DNA of 64,000 nt from Xiphophorus maculatus (GCF_002775205.1 NC_036444.1:310001-374000); one strand, 5' to 3'. Positions 28,473 through 40,028 are shown, numbered from the stretch's first letter. Notes: generated from the letters alone by a model not told the origin. Program-made: numbers and translations.

Positions 28473-30895
28473 ATGGACAGTGAGATCCAGCGGGACGGAA
28501 GAGTCCTGGACCTGACCGACGACGCGTGGAGGGAGGACCGGCTGCCCTACGAGGACGTCTCCATCCCTCTGGTACGGGCTGCTGGTTCCGGTCCAAACTA
28601 CCGAACCCAGGGCGACGCACTGTTATTATTACTAATGGATTAGCAGAACATTATGACCACCTGGTGAATGATACTTTGGGTTCCCTTTAGAGAACCGGTG
28701 TTGTATGACATTCTGCCCCCTTGTGTCGGGAGCGCGAACTGCAGCCAGAGAAGATCCGTTCATTTCATCTGATCGATTTGTCGGTAAAACAACTCAAATA
28801 ATCATGTCAAGGTTGTAACTTTCACTTTAATCGGCAGCTAACAAAATTGTAAAATAAATAAACCAGGTGATCTGTGGAGGCCTTCTTACGTTTAGTTTTG
28901 TTTTTAATCGGGTTTTTTCCAGCTTTTTCACTTAAACCTGACAATTAAAGTAAGTCACCAAACACAGGTTTCCAACACGTTGTGTTTTTATTGCTGATAT
29001 AACAGGAAGGAAGCTGCCACGAAAAGATGAGAGTGTAGGTTTTCTGGAAAATCCCGTTGTAATGTAAAATGTGACAGATTGCTGGATAAAAGAAATTTCT
29101 AGTTGTTAATCTTTGGGGGCTCAATCATACTATCACACATAAGAATAATTGAGAATTTGAACGCATTTGTTCTCTTTTTGCCAACGTTATGAGGAGGGAA
29201 CCAAATACTTCAGCTGCCTGAAATAATCTAAAATAATCAAAGAGCATTGAACCGGAGAACAGGGTATTTCAGGCAGCTAAAATATTTGTTTCCCCATCAT
29301 AGCTTTGGGAAATAAAAATCTAATGTTTTAAAACTTACAGGATTTATTGTTGATGATGAGAGGATTAAGCACAGTTAAAGACTTGCTAGTAAGTTAATTA
29401 GTTCCCATTTTATGGAGGGGAACAGATTGTTTCAGGCAGCTGAAATATTTGGTTCCTTCCTCATAACTTTGTCAAATAGAGAACAAATATTTTCACATTC
29501 TCAATGGTAGCTATGTGTGATAGTATGATCGAGCCACCAAAAATTAACAACTAGAAATTTCTTTGATCCTCTAATCTGTCATATCTTATATTAGAGCGGG
29601 ATTTTCCAGAAACACTCCCATCTTTTCAGGAAGGCTAATCTTTGTGTCCTGCTGTCAGCAGCTTCCCTCCTCTTATATCAGCAATGAAAAATCATAAATA
29701 CACACAATGTGTTGGAAAACCATGTTTGGTGACTGACTTTTATTTGTCAGGCTTGAGTGACTAAAGTTGGAAAAAGACCGATTCTCTTGACGATTAAAAA
29801 ACAACACAGTGTAAGAAGACCTAGTTTATTTATTTAATTTTAAATTTTATTAGCTGCCGATTAAAGTGAAAGTTACAACCTTGACATGATTCTAATGTTT
29901 TACCAAGAAATCGATCAGAAGCACCGTGGAAATGAACCATCCTCTCTGGCTGCAGTCCGCGCTCCCGACACAGGGGGCAGAATTTCACACACAACTGGTG
30001 TGTCCGGGTAAGAGAGGTCAGGGGTCATCTGGCCATCCTGATCAGAGTTAGAAGTACTTTATTGATCACCAATTTGTTGACAGTTACTGGGATCTTCTCA
30101 TTCAATAGAATGAAAATTGTAAAAATAAAAAATTATAGAAAAGAATGATTAGTGGAGGGGAAGTGTGAGTGAATCAATGTTATCATCACAATATTTAATT
30201 CAAATAATGGTAATAATAATAAATATCAGGTTTTCCTAATAGTGTGCAGACTGTAAATTTTGCCTCTGGTTCTATAAATGTTCTGCAAAACATTAAAACC
30301 AGTTTCTATCAGTTAGATTTCCAAGACACTGACATAAAGTCAGACGCCCCAAAGCTTTTAGGGCAGGGTGGGCAATCCTGGTCCTGGAGGGCCGGTGTCT
30401 CTTAGACGTCTCTCTGGTCCAACACACTTGGGTGTGGTGTAGGGGTTAGGGTTAACGGGTTAGGGTTAGGGTTAACAGCTGAATCTCCTCCTCAGTGCAG
30501 TCAGGTTCTCCAGAGTCCTGCTAATGACCTCATTATTTGACTCAGGTGTGTTGAAGTAGAGACACATCTAAAAGTTGCAGGAGACGTTTAGGCCCTCCGG
30601 CCCTCCAGGCCTGGAGTGGCCCACCCGTTTTAGGGTGTCCCGATTCTGATCCAGAAAACCTTCACTCTCACCTATCAGGATATTTTGCTCCTCCAGGGTT
30701 ACAATACTATTGCTAGTAATAATAATATATTCTATTTTTACTCCTCCTGATCGGCGGTTTGTGTCGCAGAGCGAGCTGCCGGAGGCCGAGCAGGACAACG
30801 GCGGATCCACAGAGTCGGTGAAAGAGCAGGAGATGAAGTGGACCGACCTGGCCCTGCAGAGCCTGCATGAAAACACACCGAGTTCTGGAAGCTGA
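28473..30895 (+). CDS. anapc13: Anaphase-promoting complex subunit 13
   Basis: Two coding exons, 28473-28571 and 30770-30895, join in phase 0 with GT (CTG|GTACGG) and AG (TCGCAG|AGC). They encode 74 residues, the usual length for APC13. The N-terminal exon has MDSEIQRDGRVLDL and then DDAWREDRLPYEDVSIPL. The second exon has ELPEAEQDNGG, then ESVKEQEMKWTDLALQSLHE. APC13 (Swm1 in yeast) is a small stabilising subunit of the APC/C ubiquitin ligase and bridges TPR subunits in mitosis. The 2.2-kb intron holds a 1.3-kb foldback element and a hAT MITE. A poly(A) signal follows at 30945. Confidence 0.95.
28693..30006. mobile_element. Long foldback element in the anapc13 intron
   Basis: The left arm starts around 28693 (ccggtgttgtatgacattct) and reads into cttgtgtcgggagcgcgaac. 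The right arm ends around 30006 with the inverted counterpart gctcccgacacagggggcag. The match continues, with small indels, through both arms to a centre near 29340. The arms are therefore roughly 650 bp and diverged by a few percent or more. No protein is encoded. A clear target duplication was not found, so the superfamily is unknown. Confidence 0.8.
30007..30363. other. anapc13 intron, no feature
   Basis: Contains a stretch (agaagtactttattgatcacc, near 30049) that resembles the end of a common fish LINE/SINE tail. Nothing else is supported. Confidence 0.3.
30364..30627. mobile_element. hAT MITE with perfect 8-bp target duplication
   Basis: The element runs from CAGGGTGGGCAATCC to GGCCCACCCG and is flanked on both sides by ttttaggg (30356-30363 and 30628-30635). 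It is 264 bp with no coding potential. Inside it, at about 30440-30475, lies a short run of GGTTAGGGTTA telomere-like repeats. It sits in the anapc13 intron about 140 bp before exon 2. Confidence 0.9.
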
Positions 30896-30944
30896 GGAGC
30901 CGTCCAGAACCGGACCGGGTTCATCTGCTTGCTTTGTAACAACT

Positions 30945-30950
30945 AATAAA
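30945..30950 (+). promoter_or_regulatory. anapc13: Poly(A) signal of anapc13
   Basis: AATAAA lies 50 bp after the anapc13 stop codon. Confidence 0.8.
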
Positions 30951-30959
30951 TCTAGATGT

Positions 30960-31646
30960 TGTGCATCTTCAGCTGCTGCTTCATGTCCTTCCTGGTTCTA
31001 ACCACCAGGGGTCACTGTGGGGGCGTCCAGCAGAAACGCTGGTGATCAGTTGAAAAAAAATCAAAAACGTCTGATCTGATGGCAACGGTTGGATTCGGTT
31101 CTGACCCGGTGAGGTCAGAGGTCGGCTCACCGTCTTTGAGGGACTATCTCCGTCGGTTGTGTAGAACTGAAAAGCAGCAGCAGTTACTAACACAGAAACC
31201 CAAACTAAGCAGTAAATGCGGTCCGGTGGAGCGCTGCTGGGAATAATTATTAAACATTTTCTTTATTATTCCTCAGCTAAACAATCTGTCCGTTTCCTGA
31301 TGGCTCTCTTATTTTAGGCCAACTGAATATTCAAAGTTCCCTCAATGATAAAATGTTTTAATTCTGGACTTCAAAGAACCTCAGCAGAACCATGACCCGG
31401 ACCAGAACCTGAGGCCGACCCAGCAGAACCACAGCAAGCTCAAGGATAGCATTTTATTTTAATTAAAGACTTGTGGAGTGTTCCGTCAGTCTCCTCTTGA
31501 TGTTGCAAGAAAAAGACGCTGAACAGCAACGTTTTCTTACAACTGTGCAGCCGAAGTCGAAACGACCGACCTGCCAGGAAATGTTGACCCAATCACAGTG
31601 AAGTCCCCCCGTTTCTAGGGTTCTGGTCAACACTCTGTCCTCAAAA
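30960..31646. other. Intergenic, nothing recognised
   Basis: No gene or repeat with clear ends is seen. Confidence 0.3.
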
Positions 31647-32207
31647 CAGGGGCGCCGTGTAGGGGGGAAAGTTAGGACAATTCCCGGGGCCCCTGACCAA
31701 CATGGGGCCCTCCACTATTTATTTATTTATTGTTCATAGAAATAAAAAAAATGGGGCCCTGTGAATTGCAAAATTTATCATATTGTATTTTCTCAGATTG
31801 TTTTTAGCAGTAAAAATTAAATGTTCCCCTTCCCAGACCAAAAAAACACACATTTGCCCTGAACCTCCTGGATCTGCAGGAAATGGTTCCTTCCTGCTTG
31901 ACGGTGACGATGTTCAGCAGCAGACAGTAGAAAACAAGAACGACTGTGGCTGTTTCTATGCTGCTAAGAAAAATAATAAAGTCAGGTTTTCCAAAAATCG
32001 AGACAGAGGGAGAAAAATGTAAAAGTGTAAATTTGTAACCCAGTTTTTCTCTGAGAGGTGGGTAGACTGTGAGATTATCAACCATTTAGCATAGTTAGCT
32101 TAGCTACAGACTGTTTGCCTCCATTTCACTAACATTTAATGAATTAAGGAAAAAGATTACAAACATATTCATATATTTAACTTGAACCTTTTACCTCTTA
32201 ACCCTTT

Positions 32208-34398
32208 AACAACCACACCAAGAAAAAAACCTGTGAAAATTTTTTTCTTTGCATTTCTTTTACCCTAGGGTGACTCATATACACAATCAAAAAAAAATTT
32301 TCCAACAGACCCTGTGGTTTTTAAAATATTGATCTCTACCAAACAGTTGAGATGTCACTTGATGGTTTAAGTATATGATGTAATAAAAATACCAAGTACA
32401 GTAGATAAATTAAAATAAAATGCTAATTTATAAAGAAATAACCAACAAAAAATGTCTGGGGCATTGGATACAGTTTATTTCTGTCAAAATGCCACAAAAC
32501 ACTGGTTTGAATTTCAACCAAGGAAAATATTGCGTCGAACAAGGGAATATTGCATTTTTAATCTTCCCATCTTGACTGTATCTGTATTAAAGTGCAACAG
32601 CACAAAATTCTCACATTCAATCCACTTCTGATTATAGGTAACAGTGCAAAATATTCATTTTTACATTCAAAAAGGAAAAGAAAATACTGCAGAACAATAG
32701 AAACATTTGTTGCTTTTATATCTCAGCACACCTTTTCTGTTTTGGTGCAACAGCATGTATTTTGGGACACAAGTGTCACGTATCTGGAGGATTGACTGAA
32801 CTAGTGTTACTTGTTTTCATTTAAACTTTGAAAAAACATGGCAAACACAGAAAAAACATTACCAAACATATTAAAACATCACATTTCCAACCTTATCTAT
32901 GTGTTTGCAAAACAGCATTCTTTTTGTGCATTAGATGCACTTTACCTCTGGTGATATAACTTAAAGCATTCCTGGTTTGCATTCAAACACAGGAAGACAT
33001 TACATTTCTCACATTTCCACCTGGACACTCCTTTTGGACACAGACTACATTTCCCTCATAAATGAATGTATCGCCGTAACAGCTGGAATCTCCTCCTTGG
33101 CATGATGTCAGTGATCAGGTCGAAGCGTGATTCACGGTGCCAGTAGTCCTCCAGTGATGGGAAATTGAAAACACCCATAAAAAGAAGGATCACTAGGAAA
33201 TGCTCTATCTTTTCAGGACTAGTCTTGATTGGATCCCCCAACTCTTGAGCAGAGTACAAACTGGTGTGATGTGCGATATATTCAATCATCTCATCAGTGA
33301 AGAGCATTTTGAAATACTGGAAGGGTGAGGGCACAGCTTCAAGGGGTTCAAATCTTGAATTAAGAACCTGGAACTCATCAATGTCTTCCTGCTTCCAGAT
33401 TCTTCTTGTGCTTTTGTTGGGGCCTGGGGTGTAACTTGGGTCGGCGTTGTCATTTGGCTGCTCCAAGGGAACAGTTTTTAGTGTGTGTTTCCCTTTCCGG
33501 CTCCTTTTACGAGGTGGCTGTGTAGAAGATCTGCTTTTTCAGGGAGCCTCCTCTTCATCCAGGGATTCAGAAGAGCTGTCTCCAGTATCATCTGCTTGTG
33601 TGGGCTGATAATCAGGATCGTCTACTTGGTCATCATCACTTACATGACAATCAGATTCTTAAGGATTTTCTGGTACAAGGGCGAGAAGAGTGCGTGGCTT
33701 TGCACCATAGAAGGATTTAGTGTCCCTCTAGTGGTGATTGAAAAGTTAAAATTAGTTAGTAGTTGTGAAAATTATGATTTCCTCACATTTATTCTAAAAT
33801 TTTACCATATTTGCTAATATCAACTCAGAAAGTCACAAAAATTATTTTGTAAGATAATGATGTTATAATTATTCTTAGTGTATAACACTGTAATAACACA
33901 TTGTTTCATATTTACACCAATAGATGAAAATTACTTTTGATTTTATAGCAAAAAAATTAAATGTTAACTACATTAGCTTAATTTGCAACATTTACCATAA
34001 AGTGACAAATCAACCGTTTGGTCAAGCATATTTTAAAAAAATTATTAGACCTTTAATTTAGCTTTTTAGGTGGTATCAAGTAACATAATTCTGTTTAGTA
34101 AGGTCTATAACACTATTATATGCCAGAAACCTATTTCTACCTTTCAAAGTTTTACCACAACCAGTCGATATTTGTTACAGATTTTTGTGTTTCTGACTTC
34201 CTGGTTGGAGAGGGGAAGAAGAAGAATACTATTTAAAGAAACAGTGCCCTCCAGTGGATTTCTTTAGCATATCGTACCTCAACCAAGCGGCAGAGATGGC
34301 TCAATCAGGTTAAGCTAAGTTAGGCACTCCTCATATTGAGATATAGAGACTCAAAATGTGCTAAATCATATGGTCGAGTGGGCAGTTAAAGGGTTTAA
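32208..34398 (-). mobile_element. piggyBac element with internally deleted transposase
   Basis: Ends are TTAA followed by CCCTTTAAC on the left and GTTAAAGGG, T, TTAA on the right. TTAA is the piggyBac target site. The transposase fragment lies on the minus strand between them. Confidence 0.75.
32942..33670 (-). pseudogene. PiggyBac transposase (PGBD-like), N-terminus joined to Cys-rich tail
   Basis: On the minus strand the text begins with an acidic segment (DDDQVDDPDYQPTQADDTGD), interrupted by a stop. An open frame (33466-33056) then carries the N-terminal part of the piggyBac DDE domain, with FKMLFTDEMIEYIAHHTSLY, VILLFMGVFNFPSLEDYW and the MPRRRFQLLRRYIHL end. Right after a stop, the same frame reads CSLCPKG, CEKCNVFLCL and QECFKLYHQR, the C-terminal cysteine-rich zinc domain. 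The catalytic Asp residues in the middle are absent. It is a deletion derivative and cannot transpose itself. Confidence 0.85.
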
Positions 34399-34460
34399 CA
34401 ACAGGTGAGTCAGTCAGCAGCAGCTCTGACCTCCTGACCCGTCCTCTCTCCTCTCCTGAG

Positions 34461-34852
34461 AGATAATCTGTGAAAAATCTATTTCCTCTGCTTTCTCCCA
34501 GTTCTCTCTAGAAACAACCAATCAGAGACAGGAGTGTTTTAGTGCTGTCAATCAATCTCGTGGTGCTGCTCAACCCTATGCTGTAGCTAGCGCAGCCTGT
34601 TGTGAATGCTTAGTCTAGTTAGCATAGCTACCAGTGACAGCAGATAAACATTTTTCCTGTAATGGTAAGTTGTTTTTCCACCATTAGCATATTTAGCAGC
34701 GAGTGAATGAGGTTGATTGATAGCGCTAGGACCCTCCTCCTGGTTCTGATTGGTTGTTTTGGTCGGAACGTTTCATTACTTTAGCTAGCAATAGCAGCTC
34801 GGGGAGCAGGTGGAGGAGATTGATTGTTTTCACAGATTATCTGTCTCATAAC
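34461..34852. mobile_element. Small inverted-repeat element
   Basis: Perfect 16-bp inverted ends (AGATAATCTGTGAAAA at 34461-34476 and its complement at 34837-34852). Its interior shares sequence with 24090-24290. No coding potential. Confidence 0.5.
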
Positions 34853-35306
34853 AAACTGTCATGACATGATGACAGCTTTAACAAATATGGAGATGTTTTA
34901 TTAAAGTTATAAACTACAGATTGAATAAAATGCAACTACATAGCATTTATTGAGAAGTCTGGATGCTTCATGTATATTTTACATGTTGCCTCTGACTGTT
35001 GCTGGTGGGGAAACATTTCAGTATCTAAAACTAACAGACAACATTTAAGCAACCTACTGCGAACTGTATGTGGACTGTTGGATGTAAAATTCATGAGCAG
35101 TAAATATTGTGTTAGTTATCAGTACTGGACCAAAGAAAACAAGGCAGTTGCAAGCCTTTAAAATTGTTACACTTTTGATGGGTCAGATAGACTCAAGACA
35201 TTGTAACAGCAGCTGCGTGGGGGGCCAATTTAATCTTTTGTCATGGGGCCCCAGATTCCTGGCAGCGCCCCTGCCTCGGTCTGCATGCTCGGGTGAGTGG
35301 CTAACG

Positions 35307-35780
35307 CAGTGGTTCTCAAATGGGGGTACGTGTACCCCTGGGGGTACGTGGAGGTACTGCAGGGGGTACGTGAAGCTTTTCAAAATATCTTTAAAAAATC
35401 AGTAGGCTCCTCATAATAAGTCTTGGGAAAAATTATTTTGTAAAAAGTTCGATAAAATATAAATGTGTGTTCATGCACTGAATTTTATATTCAGTATTTA
35501 GTTTCAATATCCTTTAAAATAAAACGGACCCCCCCACCAAGTTAGTTTGACCCACGGACCCAGGGCACTCGTCAACGACTTGTTGTTATCATGATTACAC
35601 TGTAACCATGGAGACGTGGCTAAAGCGTAGCAGCAATGCTGCTGAAAGTACAGATAAAGTGAAAAAGAAGGCAGTGTACCTCTTTTTTGTTCCAAAAATG
35701 TTTTGCCAGTGTCAGGGGGTACTTGACTAAAAATATATTTTTAAGGGGGTACATCACTGAAAAAAGTTTGAGAACCACTG
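35307..35780. mobile_element. hAT MITE, copy A (with 48802-49276)
   Basis: Starts CAGTGGTTCTCAAA and ends with TTTGAGAACCACTG. The flanks ggctaacg and tgctaacg match at 7 of 8 positions, as for a hAT target duplication. The 474-bp body is nearly identical, in inverse orientation, to the element at 48802. Confidence 0.9.
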
Positions 35781-35788
35781 TGCTAACG

Positions 35789-36438
35789 CATCTGGAGTCC
35801 AGAAATGAAACCAGCTTTTTGAACTCAATGTCTCTTTTGTGGACCGGTTCTCTTGCACTTTACCAGAACCGACCTCAGGTGATCACACGTTACAGACTGA
35901 CAAAAGTTTAGATATGAACTGAAACCAACAACAATGGAAGAATCTGACTTTCAGATAAAACCTAAATCCTGGCATGAAACGGTATCCGGATCGGTCCAGT
36001 TTATCAACAGTCCAGAACTTTCCAGAACTTCCTGGGTTTTGTGTTTTTTCATGTTTGTCATTTCTCTGCTTTTACGCTGAGTCACGGTTCAATGACTCAG
36101 CTTGTTCGAGCGAACAAACACGACCTAGAATCACCCGAACTGGGACCAGTAAGGGCTCCCCGGCACAGTGGCGGGTGCAAAACCAGGCGGTGGTGCGTTC
36201 AAGGGCATGACGGGGCGTGGAAACTCTGGCAACCTGTGAAAGGATGGAAAGCTAACTGAAACTAAAGAAATATGAGATAAACACATGGAGACAATGAAAA
36301 ATATGCTCAGTCACACCTTCTAGAAAACTAGAGATTTGTTTAAAATATTTTCCTATTTGGAAGGCAGAAAGATAAATTTTTAAAGGATAAACTGTTTGGT
36401 TACAACAAACTATATATTTACTGTAAAAAAAGAACAAC
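35789..36438. other. Intergenic, nothing recognised
   Basis: No coding or repeat structure with defined ends is seen. Confidence 0.3.
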
Positions 36439-36446
36439 ATTTAGAC

Positions 36447-36647
36447 CAGTAGCTCCCAACCTGGTCCTCCAGACTCACTGCCTGCATGGTTTAGGTATTT
36501 CCTTGCTTCAGTCCAGCTGATTTCAATTGATGACTGATTAACAGGCGTTTGTTGAACTGCAATCAGTTGAATCAGGAACGTTAAAGCAGGAAAAACTGTA
36601 AAACATGGAGGACAGCGGGCCTGGAGGACCAGGGTAGGGAAACACTG
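36447..36647. mobile_element. Short hAT-type MITE
   Basis: The left end CAGTAGCTCCCAACCTGG and the right end CCAGGGTAGGGAAACACTG are imperfect inverted repeats. The flanks atttagac and gattagac match at 6 of 8 positions. The element is 201 bp and non-coding. Confidence 0.7.
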
Positions 36648-37264
36648 GATTAGACAGAATAATAAGACGCGCAAAGATTTGAGTGATGATGTTGAACAGT
36701 GGAGTGGATTCCCACGTCTCGTTTGCGCTCGACGCTTTCTGGTGGTTCCGTTTCCCACAACACACGGTCCGTAAACGCAGCACGGAACAACGAGCTGTTT
36801 GCTGCCGAGACAGACGACGCCGGTCAGCGCCGTGTGCAGAGCCGCAAACACACGATGACTCGCATATTAGGCTCGTTTTGAATAAAATATGAGATTTAAA
36901 AACCTGCGATGGACTGGCGACCTGTCCAGGTGACCCCGCTGACCCCTGGAGATATGAAGCGTCACCTGGTGACCCCGCTGGGGGTCAGGGAGGAGGGCGA
37001 TGGATGATGGACATTTTAAAATGCCTTTATTAGGCGTTTTTCATAAAAAATAAACATGTTTTCATTCAATTTAGCAAATAAACAGTTTAAGCTGGAGGAA
37101 AAGACAAAAAGATTTATTAAATCAGTTCAAATGAAATATCTGAAGAGTTTTATTAATGTTCACAATAAAGCAACAGGAAACTCTTCATAGAGGTGCATGC
37201 TGGGACGTCAACGGTTAGAAAAACCTCCAGATGTTTTGTTGTTGTTGTTTTCACAGTAAAATCC
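36648..37264. repeat. Intergenic with a LINE/SINE-tail-like segment at 36905-37015
   Basis: Around 36905 the text gcgatggactggcgacctgtccagg, followed by gaccccgctg and gatggatgatgg, resembles the 3' tail shared by fish RTE LINEs and their SINEs. The rest is unassigned. Confidence 0.4.

Positions 37265-37349
<85 letters not shown>
37265..37349. repeat. (TAT)n microsatellite
   Basis: About 28 uninterrupted TAT/ATT triplets. Confidence 0.95.
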
Positions 37350-37490
37350 TGTATTACCATCAGTATAAACACTCTCCTTATGTGAAGAACTCCGCGGTTC
37401 TGCTGGTCCGGGTCAGAACCGGGACACTCGGTGCTGTTATGTAACGTTCAGGGACCAGGCTGTCCTCTCATCAGTGTCTCTGTCCCAGCC

Positions 37491-37564
37491 GTGTGCAGAG
37501 CGCTGTGCGCGTGCGCAGTGCGTGGGTTTGCGCCCGGCTCGGCTGGCTGCGCTGCGCTATAAAA
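37491..37564 (+). promoter_or_regulatory. Metallothionein promoter: MREs and TATA box
   Basis: Three matches to the metal-response core TGCRCNC occur: minus strand at 37491-37497 (TGCACAC) and 37511-37517 (TGCGCAC), and plus strand at 37529-37535 (TGCGCCC). A TATAAAA box lies at 37558-37564, about 70 bp before the ATG. This layout fits MTF-1-dependent induction by zinc or cadmium. Confidence 0.8.
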
Positions 37565-37633
37565 GAAGCGCCTCCAACCCGGAGCCACATCAGCTGATCC
37601 ACCTCTGAAGACCCGCACCGCCTCTGCTCAGAC

Positions 37634-38021
37634 ATGGATCCCTGCGACTGCGCCAAGAGTGAGTATCTCGTTCCGGTTCTGGTTCCGGTTCCGGTTCTGT
37701 AGCTTGGAGGCTGATCTGGTCTTTTTCTCCTTCAGCTGGAAAATGTAACTGCGGAGGTTCCTGCACCTGCGCGAACTGCTCCTGCAAATCCTGCAAGAAA
37801 AGTAAGAACATCTTCATCTTCCTCTCTCCAGCTGGACGCTCCAGTTTCTCTCAGTATGGTGGAACTGGTGGAACTGGTGGAACTGGTGTCCAGCTGCTGG
37901 TCCTGATCTTTGCTGCTCTTTGCTTGCAGGCTGCTGCTCTTGCTGCCCATCAGGCTGCAGTAAATGCGCCTCTGGCTGCGTGTGCAAAGGGAAGACCTGC
38001 GACAAGAGCTGCTGTCAGTGA
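37634..38021 (+). CDS. mt: Metallothionein
   Basis: Three exons, 37634-37658, 37736-37801 and 37930-38021, splice with GT-AG sites to 60 residues. There are 20 cysteines in the classic CXC, CC and CXXC spacing. The N-terminal beta domain (to about residue 28, [18 protein letters not shown]) and the C-terminal alpha domain (from about residue 32, [12 protein letters not shown]) are joined by KSCKKS. The MDPCDC start and CDKSCCQ end are usual for fish MT-1/MT-2-type proteins. It binds zinc, copper and cadmium in the cytosol and nucleus. The promoter has a TATA box and three MREs, and a poly(A) signal follows at 38111. Which teleost paralogue it is cannot be told. Confidence 0.97.
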
Positions 38022-38110
38022 GGAGCCTGACCCCCCTCCCCCACCTGCTGCTGAGGAGAAAAGTCTTTCCTTGTTTCCCTGGTGTAGAAAATGTTTTGTA
38101 CTCATCTTGA

Positions 38111-38116
38111 AATAAA
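38111..38116 (+). promoter_or_regulatory. Poly(A) signal of metallothionein
   Basis: AATAAA lies 90 bp after the stop codon. Confidence 0.85.
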
Positions 38117-38124
38117 AATGTGTC

Positions 38125-39336
38125 AATATTGTGACGTTTTCCATGGTTGGTTTCTTCATGCTGAGCTGGAAATATTGCAAGGTGCTCCAGCCTTGAACTC
38201 CTGGTCTGAGGTCTTTAGGCTGCGGACTGGTGTCAAACTGGAACAGAACCAGTACAGAGACCAGAACCAGGAGCCCAGTCTGACCTGCTTGGCCTGGAGA
38301 AGAACGGTCCAGTCCTGATGATCCGCTCGCTGCTCCGACACGTTCATGACCTGATTGAGGCAACAGAGGGGGCAGGAAACACTGCCAGTCAGCTGGCTGA
38401 AAAGCAACTTGAAACCTGGGTAACTGTTCTGAAAGGGTTAAAATGGGAACTATGGGCAGAAAACTCAACACATGTCAGCTAATGTAAATGTCCAAGAAAC
38501 TAATGGACCAAAAATGGTAATGTGGGAACTCTGCTGTTTCAAAGAAATTCAGCATGAAACCAGTACTTCCAGTAAGTCTTGTGGTAGATGGGTGAAGTCC
38601 AGTAACCAAATGCAGTGTCATGACTTTTGGATCTTCAAGTATCTCATCAAGTTCAGCTGCTGTATGAACAAGAGGTCTGACTTTGACTGTTAACTGCAGT
38701 TCAAAGTGCTAAAGGGAACAACAGACAGCAGCAGATTTTCAGTCAAAATGAAAGTTGAGGAAAGGACCATTTCTCCCTCCATGTCTGGAGCGCGTGCAGA
38801 TGTGTGAGCTGCTATTATGATATTCTTCCAGTTGAAAAATATAAATTGACCTGTTACTGTTTTTAACACTGTGTGATTTCTCTTTTAATTGCTAAGAGAA
38901 TCGTAGTTTTATCAACTGAAGTGATTTTTAGCCTGACAGGATAATCACCAAACAACGTCACGAAGGAAAACTCCCCACCTGAGCATCAGCATCCACAGCA
39001 CCTGTGGTTACTGGCACGTATAACAAGACAAGCCACCAATGCCAACATGTGTGTGTGTGTGTGTTCTAACCATCCATGAAGACATTAAGGAGACTCTGAA
39101 TGCTACAGTCTCTCCTGAAACAACGTGAAGGACCAGTCAGGTTTTACCTGAGGTTCTGTTTTCCCTCTCTGGACCGGCACTGATGGTATTAAACCCGTTT
39201 CTAGTTTCGACACGTGTATTGTCTGGGCCTAATTTGGGGCAAACCTGTATGGTGTCATGCTCAGATGTTAAAAGTTGTTTCTGGTTCGCAACAGTTTCAA
39301 ACAAAAATAAATTAATTGTTGTTTTGTGTCTAAAAG
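38125..39336. other. Intergenic, nothing recognised
   Basis: Contains a short GT run near 39048-39063. No gene is supported. Confidence 0.3.
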
Positions 39337-40028
39337 TAGTGATGTTACGTGATGTGCCGAGGCCTCCAGGCCTGTGTCGAGTAATGGAGGGGGCGTTTCC
39401 GTAAAGCGCGTATCGAGGCTTGCTTCATTTAGGGGAGGAGCCGAAAACGATGACGTCCGAAGCCTCGCTGCCCGGCTGTACCACGTGACTGCTTCAGGAA
39501 GTGGCTCAGATGTTGGCGCGGGGTTTGACAGCTTTAGAAACCCCACAGGATCCATTCAATATGTGGGTTGTTGTAGGCGAGTTGGGTCAGTTGAGAGAGT
39601 GGATAGAGTTTTGATAGTTTGGATAGCAGAGTTTGGATAGTGGTTATTTAGTTTGAGATAGTCAGTTTGGTGTTTGGAGAGTTTAGTAGATAGATAGATA
39701 GATAGATAGATAGATATCTATAGATAGATATTTGGGAATAATTACACACAGAGGATACATTCAAACAATATTTTATTATACACATATGTGTATACATAAT
39801 TTATGTAGACAAATGATTTCGTCCTACACCTTTTGTGACGTCATTCCCAAGAGCCATAATAGACAAAAATTCAATGCATCACACGTGTTAAGATACAGCT
39901 GGCTGTGATTATACACCTGGCCAGTAGGTGGTTTCGTGTGCACATGAAGCCTCAAGAAATTAACCCTTTCTCGAACCAGTTGGCTCAAGTGGTTCAATGC
40001 CTCATGAGGCTTCATCTCACCATCACTA
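39337..40028. mobile_element. hAT-like element with TAGTGATG ends
   Basis: TAGTGATG on the left and CATCACTA on the right are inverted ends 692 bp apart. The flanks (tctaaaag and ctaagaag) are similar but not identical. A GATA microsatellite (about 39686-39714) lies inside. No transposase is present. Confidence 0.5.
39686..39714. repeat. (GATA)n microsatellite
   Basis: About seven tandem TAGA/GATA units within the hAT-like element. Confidence 0.9.

Larger units (their letters stand above)
31647..35273. mobile_element. Region bounded by two hAT-like termini
   Basis: The left end reads CAGGGGCGCCGTG and the right end reads GGCAGCGCCCCTG, so the outer 9 bases are inverted repeats. Both ends are followed internally by ggggccc-rich text seen at many fish hAT ends. 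The flanks share cctc but not a full octamer. It may be one large hAT element that later received a piggyBac insertion, or two partial elements of related families. Confidence 0.4.

Noticed and set aside
37193-37444. Frame with a Tyr run
   Set aside because: It is a translated TAT microsatellite.
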